A stretch of 57,000 nt of DNA, from positions 24,879,755 to 24,936,754 of the forward strand of contig CM022670.1 in the NCBI GenBank assembly GCA_012295275.1, in the 5' to 3' direction. Under the pieces are notes generated by a model. The model was not told the origin of the DNA. It saw only the letters and a program-made list of their open reading frames with translations, and made no database searches. Every line of letters begins with the position of its first letter. The stretch's first letter is position 1. Below, one piece after another: positions 24,763-35,986 of this stretch. The position numbers and the translations under genes are program-made. This DNA comes from Chrysomallon squamiferum. Lineage: Eukaryota; Mollusca; Gastropoda; Neomphalida; Peltospiridae.

Positions 24763-24819
24763 TTATTATTATTATTGTTCTGTTTTTAACTTTTCAGCTG
24801 ACTGTTGGAATCAGACATG
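23643..24819 (+). CDS. Gene 2 signal-peptide exons 1 and 2
   Basis: Exon 1 (23643-23687) encodes MWSLAVLLFLGSACH, a typical hydrophobic signal core. Donor CAC/GTGAGT. Exon 2 is a 22-nt micro-exon (24798-24819, LTVGIRH plus one base) between TTTTCAG and GTAAGC. The mature chain probably starts at the following ENLVRKNV, the usual start of FU-a, which implies a signal of about 22 residues. This ATG was chosen because it follows a TATA box at the right distance and is repeated exactly in gene 3. The 1.1-kb intron 1 is AT-rich and contains a 75-bp tandem duplication (~24097-24245) and a (TTC)n run (24721-24759) just before exon 2. Confidence 0.88.
24097..24245 (+). repeat. Tandem duplication, period 75, in gene 2 intron 1
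   Basis: A segment starting AAAAACAACCAGATAAAAAA at ~24097 is repeated from ~24171 with a few changes. Confidence 0.75.
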
Positions 24820-25077
24820 GTAAGCATATATTTTAAATTAATTTATATCATAATGTTATGTAAGATAAAACGGTAAAGGCAATTATAAATACATACATTT
24901 AATTAAAACCACTTGACCACAGAAATACCTAATTCACCATTAATTAAATGAAATAAACAAATAAAAAAACAAACAAATAAATAAATAAAAACCTTTTTCT
25001 TCACTTCTTTCTCCTCCCTTCTTTACGTAACGCCAGTAACTAAATTAATGTCGTCATTTCTCCATTTCTGTATGCAG

Positions 25078-25428
25078 AAAATTTAGTAAGAAAAAATGTG
25101 GAGAAGCTAAGTACGACGGAAATTCTGAACTTGCAAGTTGCTCTGGATAAACTCGAACATGAAAGCGGTCCTTCTGGCTACCAGGTAATAGCAGGCTACC
25201 ACGGTGCGCCACCTAGCTGCGAAGTCAAGGGCCAGAAGACAGCTTGCTGCATCCACGGCATGCCAACGTTCCCAGCTTGGCATCGACTGTACGTGGTGCA
25301 GATGGAGCGTGCTCTAGCTCGTCAAGGTAAGATATTTTGATAGAAATGTTTTTGTCTTAAATCTCCGAACTTAAGCATATTTTGTTTTGGATACAAGAGG
25401 TTGTATTAAGCGTAATTGTAAATGAACT

Positions 25429-25464
<36 letters not shown>

Positions 25465-25789
25465 GAAATAAATAGAAAAAAAAGAGAAAGAAATTAGAAA
25501 ATTAAATTGTCAGTTATTCCTGTTTCTAACTAAATCAAAATGAGTTAACAATGACAATGGCTGTCTAATCTTGTGTTTCAATTATTGACGTCATATCGTC
25601 GTTCGGAATACCTCGTTTATTTTCGACATTTTCAATGTTCAGGTGGTAGTGGTGATGGCCGTAATAGTGTTCTTTTGAACTAGTTATACAAAGTTTTAAG
25701 TTATTTTTAGTCATCTTATCTTTGAAGTTCTGGATATAGTCACACACACACACACACGGACACAAACGTACATACATATGTATATATAT

Positions 25790-25872
<83 letters not shown>

Positions 25873-26108
25873 TATATATATACATACATATATACCATAA
25901 ATAATAATTTAAATAATAATAATAATAATAATAATAATAATTTATGTCATTAAAAAAAGAAGAAAAAAAAAAAAAGAGAGATGAAAGTTAAAATCTGAGA
26001 GAAAAATATCAACAACCACCATGAAATTAATACCAAATATGCCATACTAAATCAAAAACCACCCAAATACAATATACTGAATAAATAAATAAATAAAAAA
26101 TAAACAAA

Positions 26109-26140
<32 letters not shown>

Positions 26141-26799
26141 GATTAAGAATTTAATTTTTTTTTTTAAATTATACATACATACATATATGCGAAATTTCAG
26201 CGAATTAATATTACTAACAAAAAAATAAGAAAATACCACTTTCGTTACAGGGATGAACACTGGTATGCCATACTGGGACTATACAAGGCCGCTGTCACAC
26301 CTTCCGAGCCTTGTACAGAATCCCGTCTTCATTGACCCCCAGGGTGGCAAGGCCAAGACAAATTCCTGGTACGAGGGAGCTATTGATCACGCCAACACGC
26401 ACACAGCACGTGCAGTGGACGATCGCCTGTTTGAGACGGTGGGGTATGGTCAGCACACAGAACTGTTTGACCATGTCCTTGATGCTCTTGAACAAGACGA
26501 GTATTGCCAGTTTGAGATACAGTTAGAAGTCAGTCACAACTCCATTCACCTTTTGACTGGTGGCCGATACTGGTAATTTTTGAATATTCTTAAAAAAATA
26601 TTTGTGTTAAAGTCTGTTCATAATAATTATCGCTTCCAGTGTTAATATTGTATAATTTTATTAATTTATGTTTTTGATTATTCAGAAACAATTTAATAAA
26701 AGAATGCATATCAGTACAATACCATAACTATACTATTTGTATAATAATATTAATTACCATAAGTCTATGAAGAAACACAATGAGCTAAAAAAGAAAGAA

Positions 26800-26856
<57 letters not shown>

Positions 26857-27983
26857 TACAAATAAAATAAATAAATAAATAAATAAATACATAAATAAAA
26901 TAATAATATTAAAAAAACAGAAGTAGAAAAAATACATTTAAAGTCTGCATCGCGATTTGATTTCAGCACCTACCGCTGTAAAGGCTAGTTAGTATCTTTG
27001 CCTTTGCAGTATCTTTGTATTAATTTCAGCCAAATATAACTTTTTCTATAAACATTGTTACCACAGTAATAGTTATGAAGCAAATTTAACGCAAAAACTG
27101 AAACATATGCGATCTTTTTTTCTTGTTCCTTTTAGGTATTCTATGTCATCTCTGGAATATACGTCATACGACCCGTTGTTCTTCCTTTACCATTCGAATG
27201 TAGATCGTATCTTCGCTATCTGGCAGGAGCTGCAGAAAGCCAGAGGCAAGCCGTGGGACAGTACAAACTGTGGTATCCATATGTTCAAAAACCTGGAACC
27301 ATTCAACAGGCCAGAGAACACTGATCCTCTAACGAAAGCGCACTCCACAGGTGCAGCTACATTTGACTACCACCAGCTTGGCTACAGGTATACAGTACTC
27401 TTAACTCGTTAACTGAAAAATGAGGCATGTGTACATTATATTAATCTTTATTTTGGTTGGTATCATGTAACTTGCCAAAACTAAAAGACAATGGTGAACA
27501 GATAAAATTGTCCATATTAAATGCATATATATATATATATACAAGTGGGTGTATATATATATTTTTTTTTTAGTTTCGATGATCTGACGATAAACGATTT
27601 GAACAGCCAGCAATTGCTGAAAGTTCTGGAAGAACGAAAATCCGGTGATCGTCTCTTTGCCAGCTTCCAGCTACATGGAGTCGGTATATCGGCAAATGTT
27701 CACGTATATCTGTGTCTTCCATCTAAAGATGAGAACTCGCCTGATCACTGCGAATTCTCTGGCGATTTCTTCATTCTAGGCGGTCCCACTGAGATGCCAT
27801 GGACGTTTGCCTTCCCCTACTACTTTGACGTCACTAAAACGCTAAGCAAGTTCCCCGGAGCAGACGCTTCATTCGATTTCTACGCCAAAGCTGAAGTTAC
27901 TGCTGTAAACGGCACCCTGCTTCCAGAGCACAGTCTGCCTGATCCAAAACTTGTTCGGAAACCAGGAACGAAAAGTCATGATG
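25078..27983 (+). CDS. Hemocyanin gene 2, functional unit a
   Basis: Exons 25078-25326, 26251-26572, 27136-27387 and 27574-27983. CuA motifs are YHGAP and [15 protein letters not shown], with Ala where most units have His or Gln before WHR. CuB motifs are SHNSIH and [12 protein letters not shown]: the first His of the usual HH pair is Tyr, while the second, the copper ligand, remains. The intron 25327-26250 after ALARQ is shared with gene 3 but absent from gene 1. The third intron splits the Trp codon of GGRYW/YSM. The segment after the third exon start is almost identical to gene 3. Intron 25327-26250 holds poly(A), (TA)n and (AAT)n runs; intron 26573-27135 holds (AAT)n at ~26801-26853. Confidence 0.93.
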
Positions 27984-28461
27984 GTGAGTTTAAATGGTTA
28001 AATCGGAATAACTGTAATACATATACAGCGTTCACCAGAAGTAACATCCAGCTTATGTTTCAGTTTCTTTTTCATCTCATTTTCAGAGATTTTATATCGA
28101 AAACAAACTTTAATACCTAAAAACATATATATGTATTTAAATTATAAATGTAAATAGATTAAACTGTAGATAGCTAATTCATGAAGTTGAGTATTGTCAA
28201 ACTGAGTCTAATACCAGAAAGCTGAAACTGATTTTATTTAACACTGAAAAAACTTACTAGTGTACGAAAACTGTTTTTACATATACATTTTTTTTGTCGT
28301 TCATTTTATAACAATGAAACAGTTGTGTCCTCAGAAACCGATTCGCTTCTGCAAACGGCAATAAAGTGCAAAAAGAATTAATTTTTTTGGTAACTTTTTT
28401 TTTTTTTTGATAATGATTACTGGTGAATGTAACACTGTAATAATACAAACTGCTCTTTCAG

Positions 28462-29706
28462 AATCCGTTCATGAAGGTAAGGATCACAAAATCCGCAAAA
28501 ATATTGAAACGTTGACACTGCAGGAACAGTACGATTTGAGGAAAGCTTTAACAGCTGTACAAAAAGATAAAAGTTCAGGCGGATTCCAGACAATTGCATC
28601 TTATCACGGACAACCAATTTGGTGTCCTACTCCAGATGCTAAGAAGAAATATGCTTGTTGTGTTCATGGCATGGCTACATTTCCACACTGGCATCGTCTT
28701 ATAACAGTACAGTTTGAGAACGCTCTTAGACGTCACGGTTACACGGGGGCTGTTCCATACTGGGATTGGACCAAACCTATTTCTGCTCTCCCAGCTCTCG
28801 CAAAGGATGCCAAGTTCAAGGATCCATTCTCTGGCGAAACTGTAGATAACTCTTGGTATAAGGCCTATATTGATGAAGCCAAGACAGAGACCGCTCGTGC
28901 AGTCGGCGACAAACTTTTCGCTGCACCAAAGAGTGGTCATCGATTCACGGATACCGCTGAGCAAGTACTTTTGGCATTAGAACAGGACAATTTCTGTGAC
29001 TTTGAGGTACAATATGAAATAATCCATAATATGATCCATGCTGAGGTCGGCGGTCCAGAAAAGTATTCCATGGGATCCCTGCGGTACACAGCATACGATC
29101 CTATATTTTTCCTACATCATTCCATGACTGACAAACTCTGGGCAATCTGGCAAGCTTTGCAGAAAGAGAGAGGAAAGCCGTACAATTCAGCTGATTGTGC
29201 CGCAAAAGAAATGCGCAAACCACTACAACCTTTTGGGCAGGTCAGTGTCAATCCTGATCACGTTACTAGGGATCATGCAGTTCCGATTAGCGCTTTCGAT
29301 TATAAAGATAGTTTTGGTTACGAATACGACGATCTTCAGTTCAATGGAATGTCTATAAACCAGCTTGAAAAAGAAATCAACCAGATGCGTGCCAAAAAGA
29401 GGGTATTTGCAGGATTTTATCTACACGGCATCAAGCATACTGCCATGGTCAGCCTGAAAGTTTGTCGCGGTTCTAGTGAATATGATTGTAAACACGCCAG
29501 CGAATTCTACATATTTGGAGATGAATACGAAATGCCATGGAAATATGACAGAATTTACAAGCATGATATCACCGAAGCACTGGCTAAGTTGGAGCTGCAA
29601 CACGATGACGACTTCCATATCAAATATTCAATCGTTACCTTAGATGGCAAAAAACTAGGAAATAATCTTTTTGGCAAGCCAGTAATTATTCGTGACAAAG
29701 GCACAG
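28462..29706 (+). CDS. Hemocyanin gene 2, extra c-type unit c1
   Basis: Single exon of 1,245 nt, 415 residues, phase 1 at both ends. It follows FU-a, where FU-b is expected, but its sequence is c-type: [60 protein letters not shown] and MRKPLQPFG, closely matching gene 2 FU-c and, less closely, gene 1 FU-c. It lacks the FU-b intron after the CuA helix. All six copper ligands and the thioether Cys are present. The gate residue in the beta domain is Phe (FYIFGDEYEMPW) instead of Leu. The unit ends RDKGTG. Confidence 0.92.
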
Positions 29707-30315
29707 GTTTGTTTAGTACTGAGCGCATATTGAAAAACAATAATAATAAATAAATTAACAGTCAGTTTATATATTAGACAATTTCATGGTCGTAACTAGA
29801 CTGTTTTTGAAATGAGACAAAAATATTTAATCACCGAGCGGAGCGGGGCAAAACAATTTGGTTAAGGGATTTGGATATCAGTGGATATCGTTTCTATTTG
29901 AAGAGCGATTTATACTTTATATGCTTTAAATAAAATCTTTGTATAAATATTTTTTTTAATAATAATAAAATAAAATAAAATAAAAATGTTCGTCAATTTC
30001 AATATGAGGCCTCATTTCTGTTAATGTAGTTACGGCCATGGACTTTTAATATGTGGTGTAAAAAATTAAGCGATTTTGAAATTCAAACGATGAATGTGTC
30101 TGATTATTTATTAATGCATCCTTTGTTATTATTACAAGAGAACAACAACAAACAAAAATATATATATATATATGATTAAAACGATCCTGCTTTATCTCTG
30201 TACTTTCATAAGTATTTCCAATGTCAAACAATTTATGCTTCACAACAACTGTGGTGATTATATGTAACTGATTCTTATATTTATTTTATTTTATTATTTT
30301 TTTTAATTTCTGTAG

Positions 30316-31551
30316 CTGAAGAAGAGGATGACGACCATCTTGTAGTCCGCAAAGATGTTAGCAAATTAACACCAAAAGAACAACATGACCTGAGACATGC
30401 TCTTCAAGCCTTCAAAGCAGACAAAACAACTGGTGGATTTCAGGCAATTGCAGCTTATCACGGACAACCCCAATATTGTCCGACCCCAGAAGCCAAATCG
30501 AAATTCGCATGCTGCGTGCACGGGATGGCTACATTCCCTCACTGGCACAGACTTATAACAGTGCAGTTTGAGAACGGACTTAGAAGGCACGGCTATTCAG
30601 GAGCTGTACCATACTGGGACTGGACCCAACCGCACACAAATGTTCCATTTCTGACGAGGGACCGTTCATATACAAACCCCTATTCCGGAGAATTAACTGA
30701 GAATTCATGGTACAATGGTCACATCGATGAAGCCAACACTGTTACTACTCGATCAGTCCATCATCATGAAGAAGGAGAAGAAAGTCACAACACATATCTT
30801 CTAGAACAGACATTATTGGCCTTGGAACAGGAAGATTTCTGTGACTTTGAAATACAGTTTGAAGTTCTTCACAACGCAATTCATTTATTGATTGGCGGGA
30901 AAGATATCCACTCCATGGCAAATCTGCGTTACACAGCCTACGATCCTATTTTCTACCTTCACCATTCCATGATTGACAAACTCTGGGCTATATGGCAGGC
31001 TGTGCAGAAGCATAGAGGAAAGCCATACAATTCAGCCAACTGTGCACAAAGTGAAATGCAGACAGCACTACATCCATTTGATATGGCCGGTGTTAATCCA
31101 GATCCTGTCACACGGAAACACGCAATCCCAAACACTGTCTTCAACTACAAAAATGAATTTCATTACAAATATGACAATCTTGAATTTAATGGTATGTCCA
31201 TTCCAGAATTGTCAAAAGAATTGTATCGCAGACGCGCAAGAGGCAGAGAATTTGCAGGCTTTATGTTGCACGGAATAGGCAAGAGTGCTAAAGTGAAGTT
31301 TGACATTTGTCCTGGCGTTGGACACACTAACTGCAAACATGCCGGCGAATTCTACATTCTTGGAGACAAGTATGAAATGCCTTGGAGCTATGAAAGATAT
31401 TACAAATACGAAATAACCGATGCGTTGGCTGACATGAATATTCACCATTACGATGCATATCATTTGGTTTATACCGTTTACGATAGAGAAGGACATAAAA
31501 TAGGAAACAGTCAGTTCGGCACACCCGTTGTTATTCATGTCAGCGGTGAAG
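30316..31551 (+). CDS. Hemocyanin gene 2, extra c-type unit c2
   Basis: Single exon of 1,236 nt, 412 residues. It begins with an acidic linker (AEEEDDDHLVV). Motifs: [48 protein letters not shown] and FYLHHSMIDKLW; copper ligands complete. Between the CuA and CuB halves it has a His- and Glu-rich loop (SVHHHEEGEESH, 30753-30788) not seen in the other units. The gate residue is Leu (FYILGDKYEMPW). The 3' end of the exon and its splice donor are duplicated 122 bases downstream inside the intron. The following intron (31552-32374) opens with TACA/TATG-type repeats. Confidence 0.92.
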
Positions 31552-31774
31552 GTTTGTATTTATATGTGTATGTGTGTGTACATACATACATACATACATA
31601 CATATACACATATACACACATACTAACATACATATATACATACACAGACACATTATTCATGTCAGCGGTGAAGGTTTGTATTTATATGTGTATGTGTGTG
31701 TACATACATACATACATACATACATATACACATATACACACATACTAACATACATATATACATACACAGACACA
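31531..31774 (+). repeat. 122-bp tandem duplication including the c2 exon end and splice donor
   Basis: The stretch starting TTATTCATGTCAGCGGTGAA at 31531 recurs at 31653, including the donor G/GTTTGT and the downstream TACA-rich repeat. The first copy spans the true exon end at 31551; the second lies wholly in the intron and provides a decoy donor after 31673. Confidence 0.9.
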
Positions 31775-32374
31775 TATACATAAACACATAAACACCCGCA
31801 CAAATTCATATTAGTCATCACCTTGCACGAATTCTCTCAGAATAATAAAATTATAATAAAACTGATAAATTATCGGGCGACATAATGAATAGCACTGATG
31901 AACAATTTTGGTTTTAACGTCAACACAAAAAGGCAAATTATTGACTTTAGCTTACACAAACATTTATTCTAATACAATACACGATTTTATATGTACGGAT
32001 ATATAAAACACATGCATAAATTCTGGGACCAGAATTCGAAATTTTAATAGCTTACTTCAACAATTTTCAGTGTTTTGACAAGTAATTTAAAATTATATAT
32101 TATAAATGTTACATTATCATATACACAACATCTCTCAGTTGTATATTATTTCTGGTATATAACCCCAATACCAGACACATTATATATAAAGTATCAAATT
32201 ACTTTTTAAATTCTACAAATCTAAATGGGTTAATTAAAGGCTGGACTATTAAGTTAGATCTTAGAAAATTATTTTAGTTTTACTGTAGTGATATACACAG
32301 TCATGTTCTAAATGCGTTATAGAAAGAGATATATGTATCACCTGAATGAAAAACACAGTAATTTTATTTTTCAG

Positions 32375-33613
32375 ATTTTACTTTTGAAGATCAGCTAATA
32401 GTAAGAAAAAGTGTTGATTCGTTATCACCAAAAGAAACAAATCAGTTGAGAAAAGCATTGGCTGCACTAAAAGAAGACAAGACTAACTTTGGATTCCAGA
32501 CAATGGCTGCTTATCATGGACAGCCCATCTGGTGCCCCAAACCAACCGCTGAAAAGAAGTATGCTTGCTGTGTTCACGGCATGCCTACCTTCCCTCACTG
32601 GCACAGGCTGATAACTGTACAGTTTGAGAATGGCCTCAAACGACACGGCTATACAGGAGCTGTGCCGTACTGGGACTGGACCGTGCCTCATAATCAGCTT
32701 CCAGATCTTGCCAGAGACCCAAAGTATACTGATCCAGTTACTGGAGACACATTAGAAAACTCTTGGTATAAAGGTCACATAGATGAAGCTAATGCCGAGA
32801 CAGTTCGTTCGATAGATGACGCACTGTTTCAAAAACCTTCTGGCCGTTATACACGTTTAGCTCAGGAAGTGCTACTTGCTCTCGAGCAGGATGATTTCTG
32901 CGACTTCGAAGTCCACTTCGAGATTGTCCACAACATGGTGCATGCACTTCTTGGCGGACCAGAAAAGTTCTCCATGAGTTCCCTAAGATACACAGCCTAC
33001 GATCCTATTTTCTTTCTTCACCATTCTATGACTGACAAAATATGGGCAATTTGGCAAGCTCTGCAGAAACAGAGAGGAAAGGCCTATAATTCCGCAGATT
33101 GTGCCCTTTCTGAAATGCAAAAGAAACTTCAGCCATTTGGACTTTCCAGAGAGGTCAATCCGGATCCTCTGACCAGAGGCCATGCTGTTCCTTTGACCGT
33201 CTTTGACTATAAAAACAGTTTTGGTTATAAATACGACAATCTGGAATTTAATGGTCTTTCTGTTGAACAGCTTTCTAAAGAAATTGATCGCATACGATCG
33301 AAAGAGAGGTTTTTTGCTGGATTTAAGCTGCATGGAATTAAATGCACCGCGCAAGTACATTACCATATTTGTGCAGGAACTAGTGAAATTAACTGCAAAC
33401 ATGGCGGGGAATTCTACATTTTTGGAGACGAATATGAAATGCCATGGACATACAGTAGAGTGTACAAACAAGACATTACTGACGTAGTTCACGAAATGGG
33501 TTTTACCTCAGAAGACCCTTTCCACGTCGTCTACACTATTTACGCACTGGATGGCACTGAATTAGGACATGATCAGTTTGGCGTCCCGGAAATTATTCAC
33601 GACATGGGTACAG
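32375..33613 (+). CDS. Hemocyanin gene 2, extra c-type unit c3
   Basis: Single exon of 1,239 nt, 413 residues, phase 1 at both ends. Motifs: [48 protein letters not shown] and FFLHHSMTDKIW; copper ligands complete. The gate residue is Phe (FYIFGDEYEMPW), as in c1. By eye c1, c3 and FU-c of this gene are closest to each other. An unusual Cys appears in GIKCTAQVHYH. The exon ends DMGTG with donor GTAGGC. The intron that follows (33614-34146) contains a long (GT)n run at ~33777-33837. Confidence 0.92.
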
Positions 33614-33774
33614 GTAGGCTGTAGACCAGATTAACTGTCTGACTGTAATAATTCAGATTTCTGAAAATCAAACAACAATTACAATTTCAGTTTCAGCAAT
33701 TTCTGCTTCTTTTATTTTTATTTAATTTATAAAATATATGCTTGCGTATGGATGTGTGAATCTGTGTATTTATC

Positions 33775-33776
<2 letters not shown>

Positions 33777-33837
<61 letters not shown>
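33777..33837 (+). repeat. (GT)n microsatellite in the c3-b intron
   Basis: Uninterrupted dinucleotide run of about 60 bases. Confidence 0.92.
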
Positions 33838-33841
<4 letters not shown>

Positions 33842-34146
33842 CAATTACACTAGCCATTTAAACGGGAGTAATGATATAGCGCATATAAGAATTTTACAAT
33901 GTAAGCAGGAAAAACCGTTATTTATATACGAGTCGGAAATCATAAACCAAAAAGAAATACATTTTTCCCGGTATCTTGAAGACTTGTATTAACAAGGACA
34001 CATATTTACGCACTGATATATATTCTGATTCTACTCTTTTCCTTCATTTTTCTGATTATTGATTCCTTTCTATTTTCTTTTTCTTTTTCCTTTATTCAAA
34101 TTTTTTTTTGAGCTGTACACTACAAAAATACTATCACTGCTTTCAG

Positions 34147-35580
34147 CTATGTCACGATTTTATCACCGATCGGAACTAGTGACTCGTAAGGACATTGCAC
34201 AGTTAACAGAAAATGAAGTCTACGAACTGCGGGAAGCCATGGACCGCTGGCAGCACGACCTGTCAGTTGTCGGGTATCAGGCGATCTCCGAGTACCACGG
34301 CGAGCCTGCACGATGTCCTCGACCTGACGCAGCTGTCCGCTGGGCATGCTGTCACCACGGAATGCCCACCTTCCCTCACTGGCACAGAGTGTTCATGGCT
34401 CAGGTTAGAGTACCGTCCGATGTGATGATACTTGCTAGCAATATATGAGATTTCGATCAGAGAGTAAACAAATAAATTAAAGTAAATCAATAAGTGAGTA
34501 AAGAAACAAAGACTGAATAAGGAAAGAGGCGCAGATATGTGCAAGACCTAACCAATAAGCTTGAAAAAGGTAAGTCGTAATATAAATGAATGTATATTTG
34601 TTTTTTTTTACAGATGGAGGACGAACTGGTGGACCGAGATTCGCCTATTGGTGTTCCATACTGGGACTGGTCTCTTCCAATGACTGAATTACCAAAGATC
34701 GTTACTGATGAGACCTACACAACAGCTAACGGAGAAGTAAAGAAAAATCCATTTTACAAAGTTCACATAGAACATGTGGATAAAGACACTACAAGAAATG
34801 TAGTTACAGATCTTTTGTTTGAAAAGCCCAAGTTCGGTGATCATACATACCTCTTCGATGCTATGATTTTTGCATTCGAGCAAGAAGACTTCTGTGACTT
34901 TGAAGTTCAGTTTGAAGTAATCCACAATGCTGTGCATCTGTGGGTTGGTGGAGACGGATTATATTCTATGGCTCACCTGCACTACACATCGTATGATCCA
35001 ATCTTCTACCTGCACCACTCGAATGTTGATCGTTTATGGGTCATCTGGCAAGAACTGCAGAAAATGCGTGGAAAGCCATATGTCGCAAACTGCGCCAAGA
35101 GCGAGATGTCTAAGAGAATGACACCATTTTCCTTTAAACCACCTCTAAACAACAATGTCAAAACTCGGGCACACTCTCTACCAAATACTCTGTATGATTA
35201 CGAGCACCTTGGCTACCAATACGACGCTTTGCAATTTGGTGGCATGAACATTCATGATTTAGAAGCTTACATCCAGCTGCAGAAGAAGAAAGATCGTACA
35301 TTCGCAGGATTCCAACTTGGCGGTATTAAAACGTCTGCTAATGTAGATGTCTTCGTGAATGGAGTAAAAGCAGGCACATTCTCCATCTTGGGAGGTGAAA
35401 AGGAAATGCCATGGTCATTTGATAGGCCTTACATGTTTGAAATCACTAACGCACTGGTCGAACTTGGTTTAAAACCTACTGATGACTATTCTGTAACAAT
35501 AACGATCAAAGAATACAACGGAAATGATCTGGATTCAAATCTGATACCTGAACCCCTTATCATCTTTAAACCCGGCATTG
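34147..35580 (+). CDS. Hemocyanin gene 2, functional unit b (fifth in order)
   Basis: Exons 34147-34403 and 34614-35580, 408 residues. The exon-1 length (257 nt) and the phase-0 intron directly after the CuA helix (MAQ / MEDEL) equal those of gene 1 FU-b, and RDSPIGVPYWDW, KPKFGDHTYLFDAM, FSFKPPLNNN and GGIKTSANV match gene 1 b. This is therefore the true b unit, displaced to position five by the three c-type units. CuA motifs are YHGEP and CCHHGMPTFPHWHRV; CuB motifs are IHNAVH and FYLHHSNVDRLW. The gene 1 intron in the SFDR-Y region is absent. The unit ends FKPGIG. Confidence 0.93.
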
Positions 35581-35986
35581 GTAAGTATAACGTTTACTAC
35601 ATCTTTTCATTTATCACCTTAATAAGCTTAAAGGTTTCGATTAATTTTGGCCATTTGAGAAAAACCATATTTCTAGGTGGTGAACAAAACTATCTAGATA
35701 CTTGTAAAATGTGATTAATTTATTTTTTTAGTAAATTAGATAAATATTTAAATGATAAATGAACTTGTAATATTTCCAAATAGAATATTCAGTTTTCGAG
35801 AACAACAACAGCTACAGCAGCAGCAGCAACAGCAACAACAGCAACAATAATAATAATAGTAAACATCATACAATTGTCATAATAATTATATATATCTTTA
35901 AAAATTACTTTTTTTAATGTCATGTTATTGAAGATGTTGTGTCTACTTTTAGTAGATAATACGTTAGTATCTATTTTTGTTTTCAG

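Noticed and set aside
28462-33613. c1-c3 as assembly duplicates of one exon
   Set aside because: The three exons differ in length (1245, 1236, 1239), in many residues and in all flanking introns, so they are not repeated copies of one read region.
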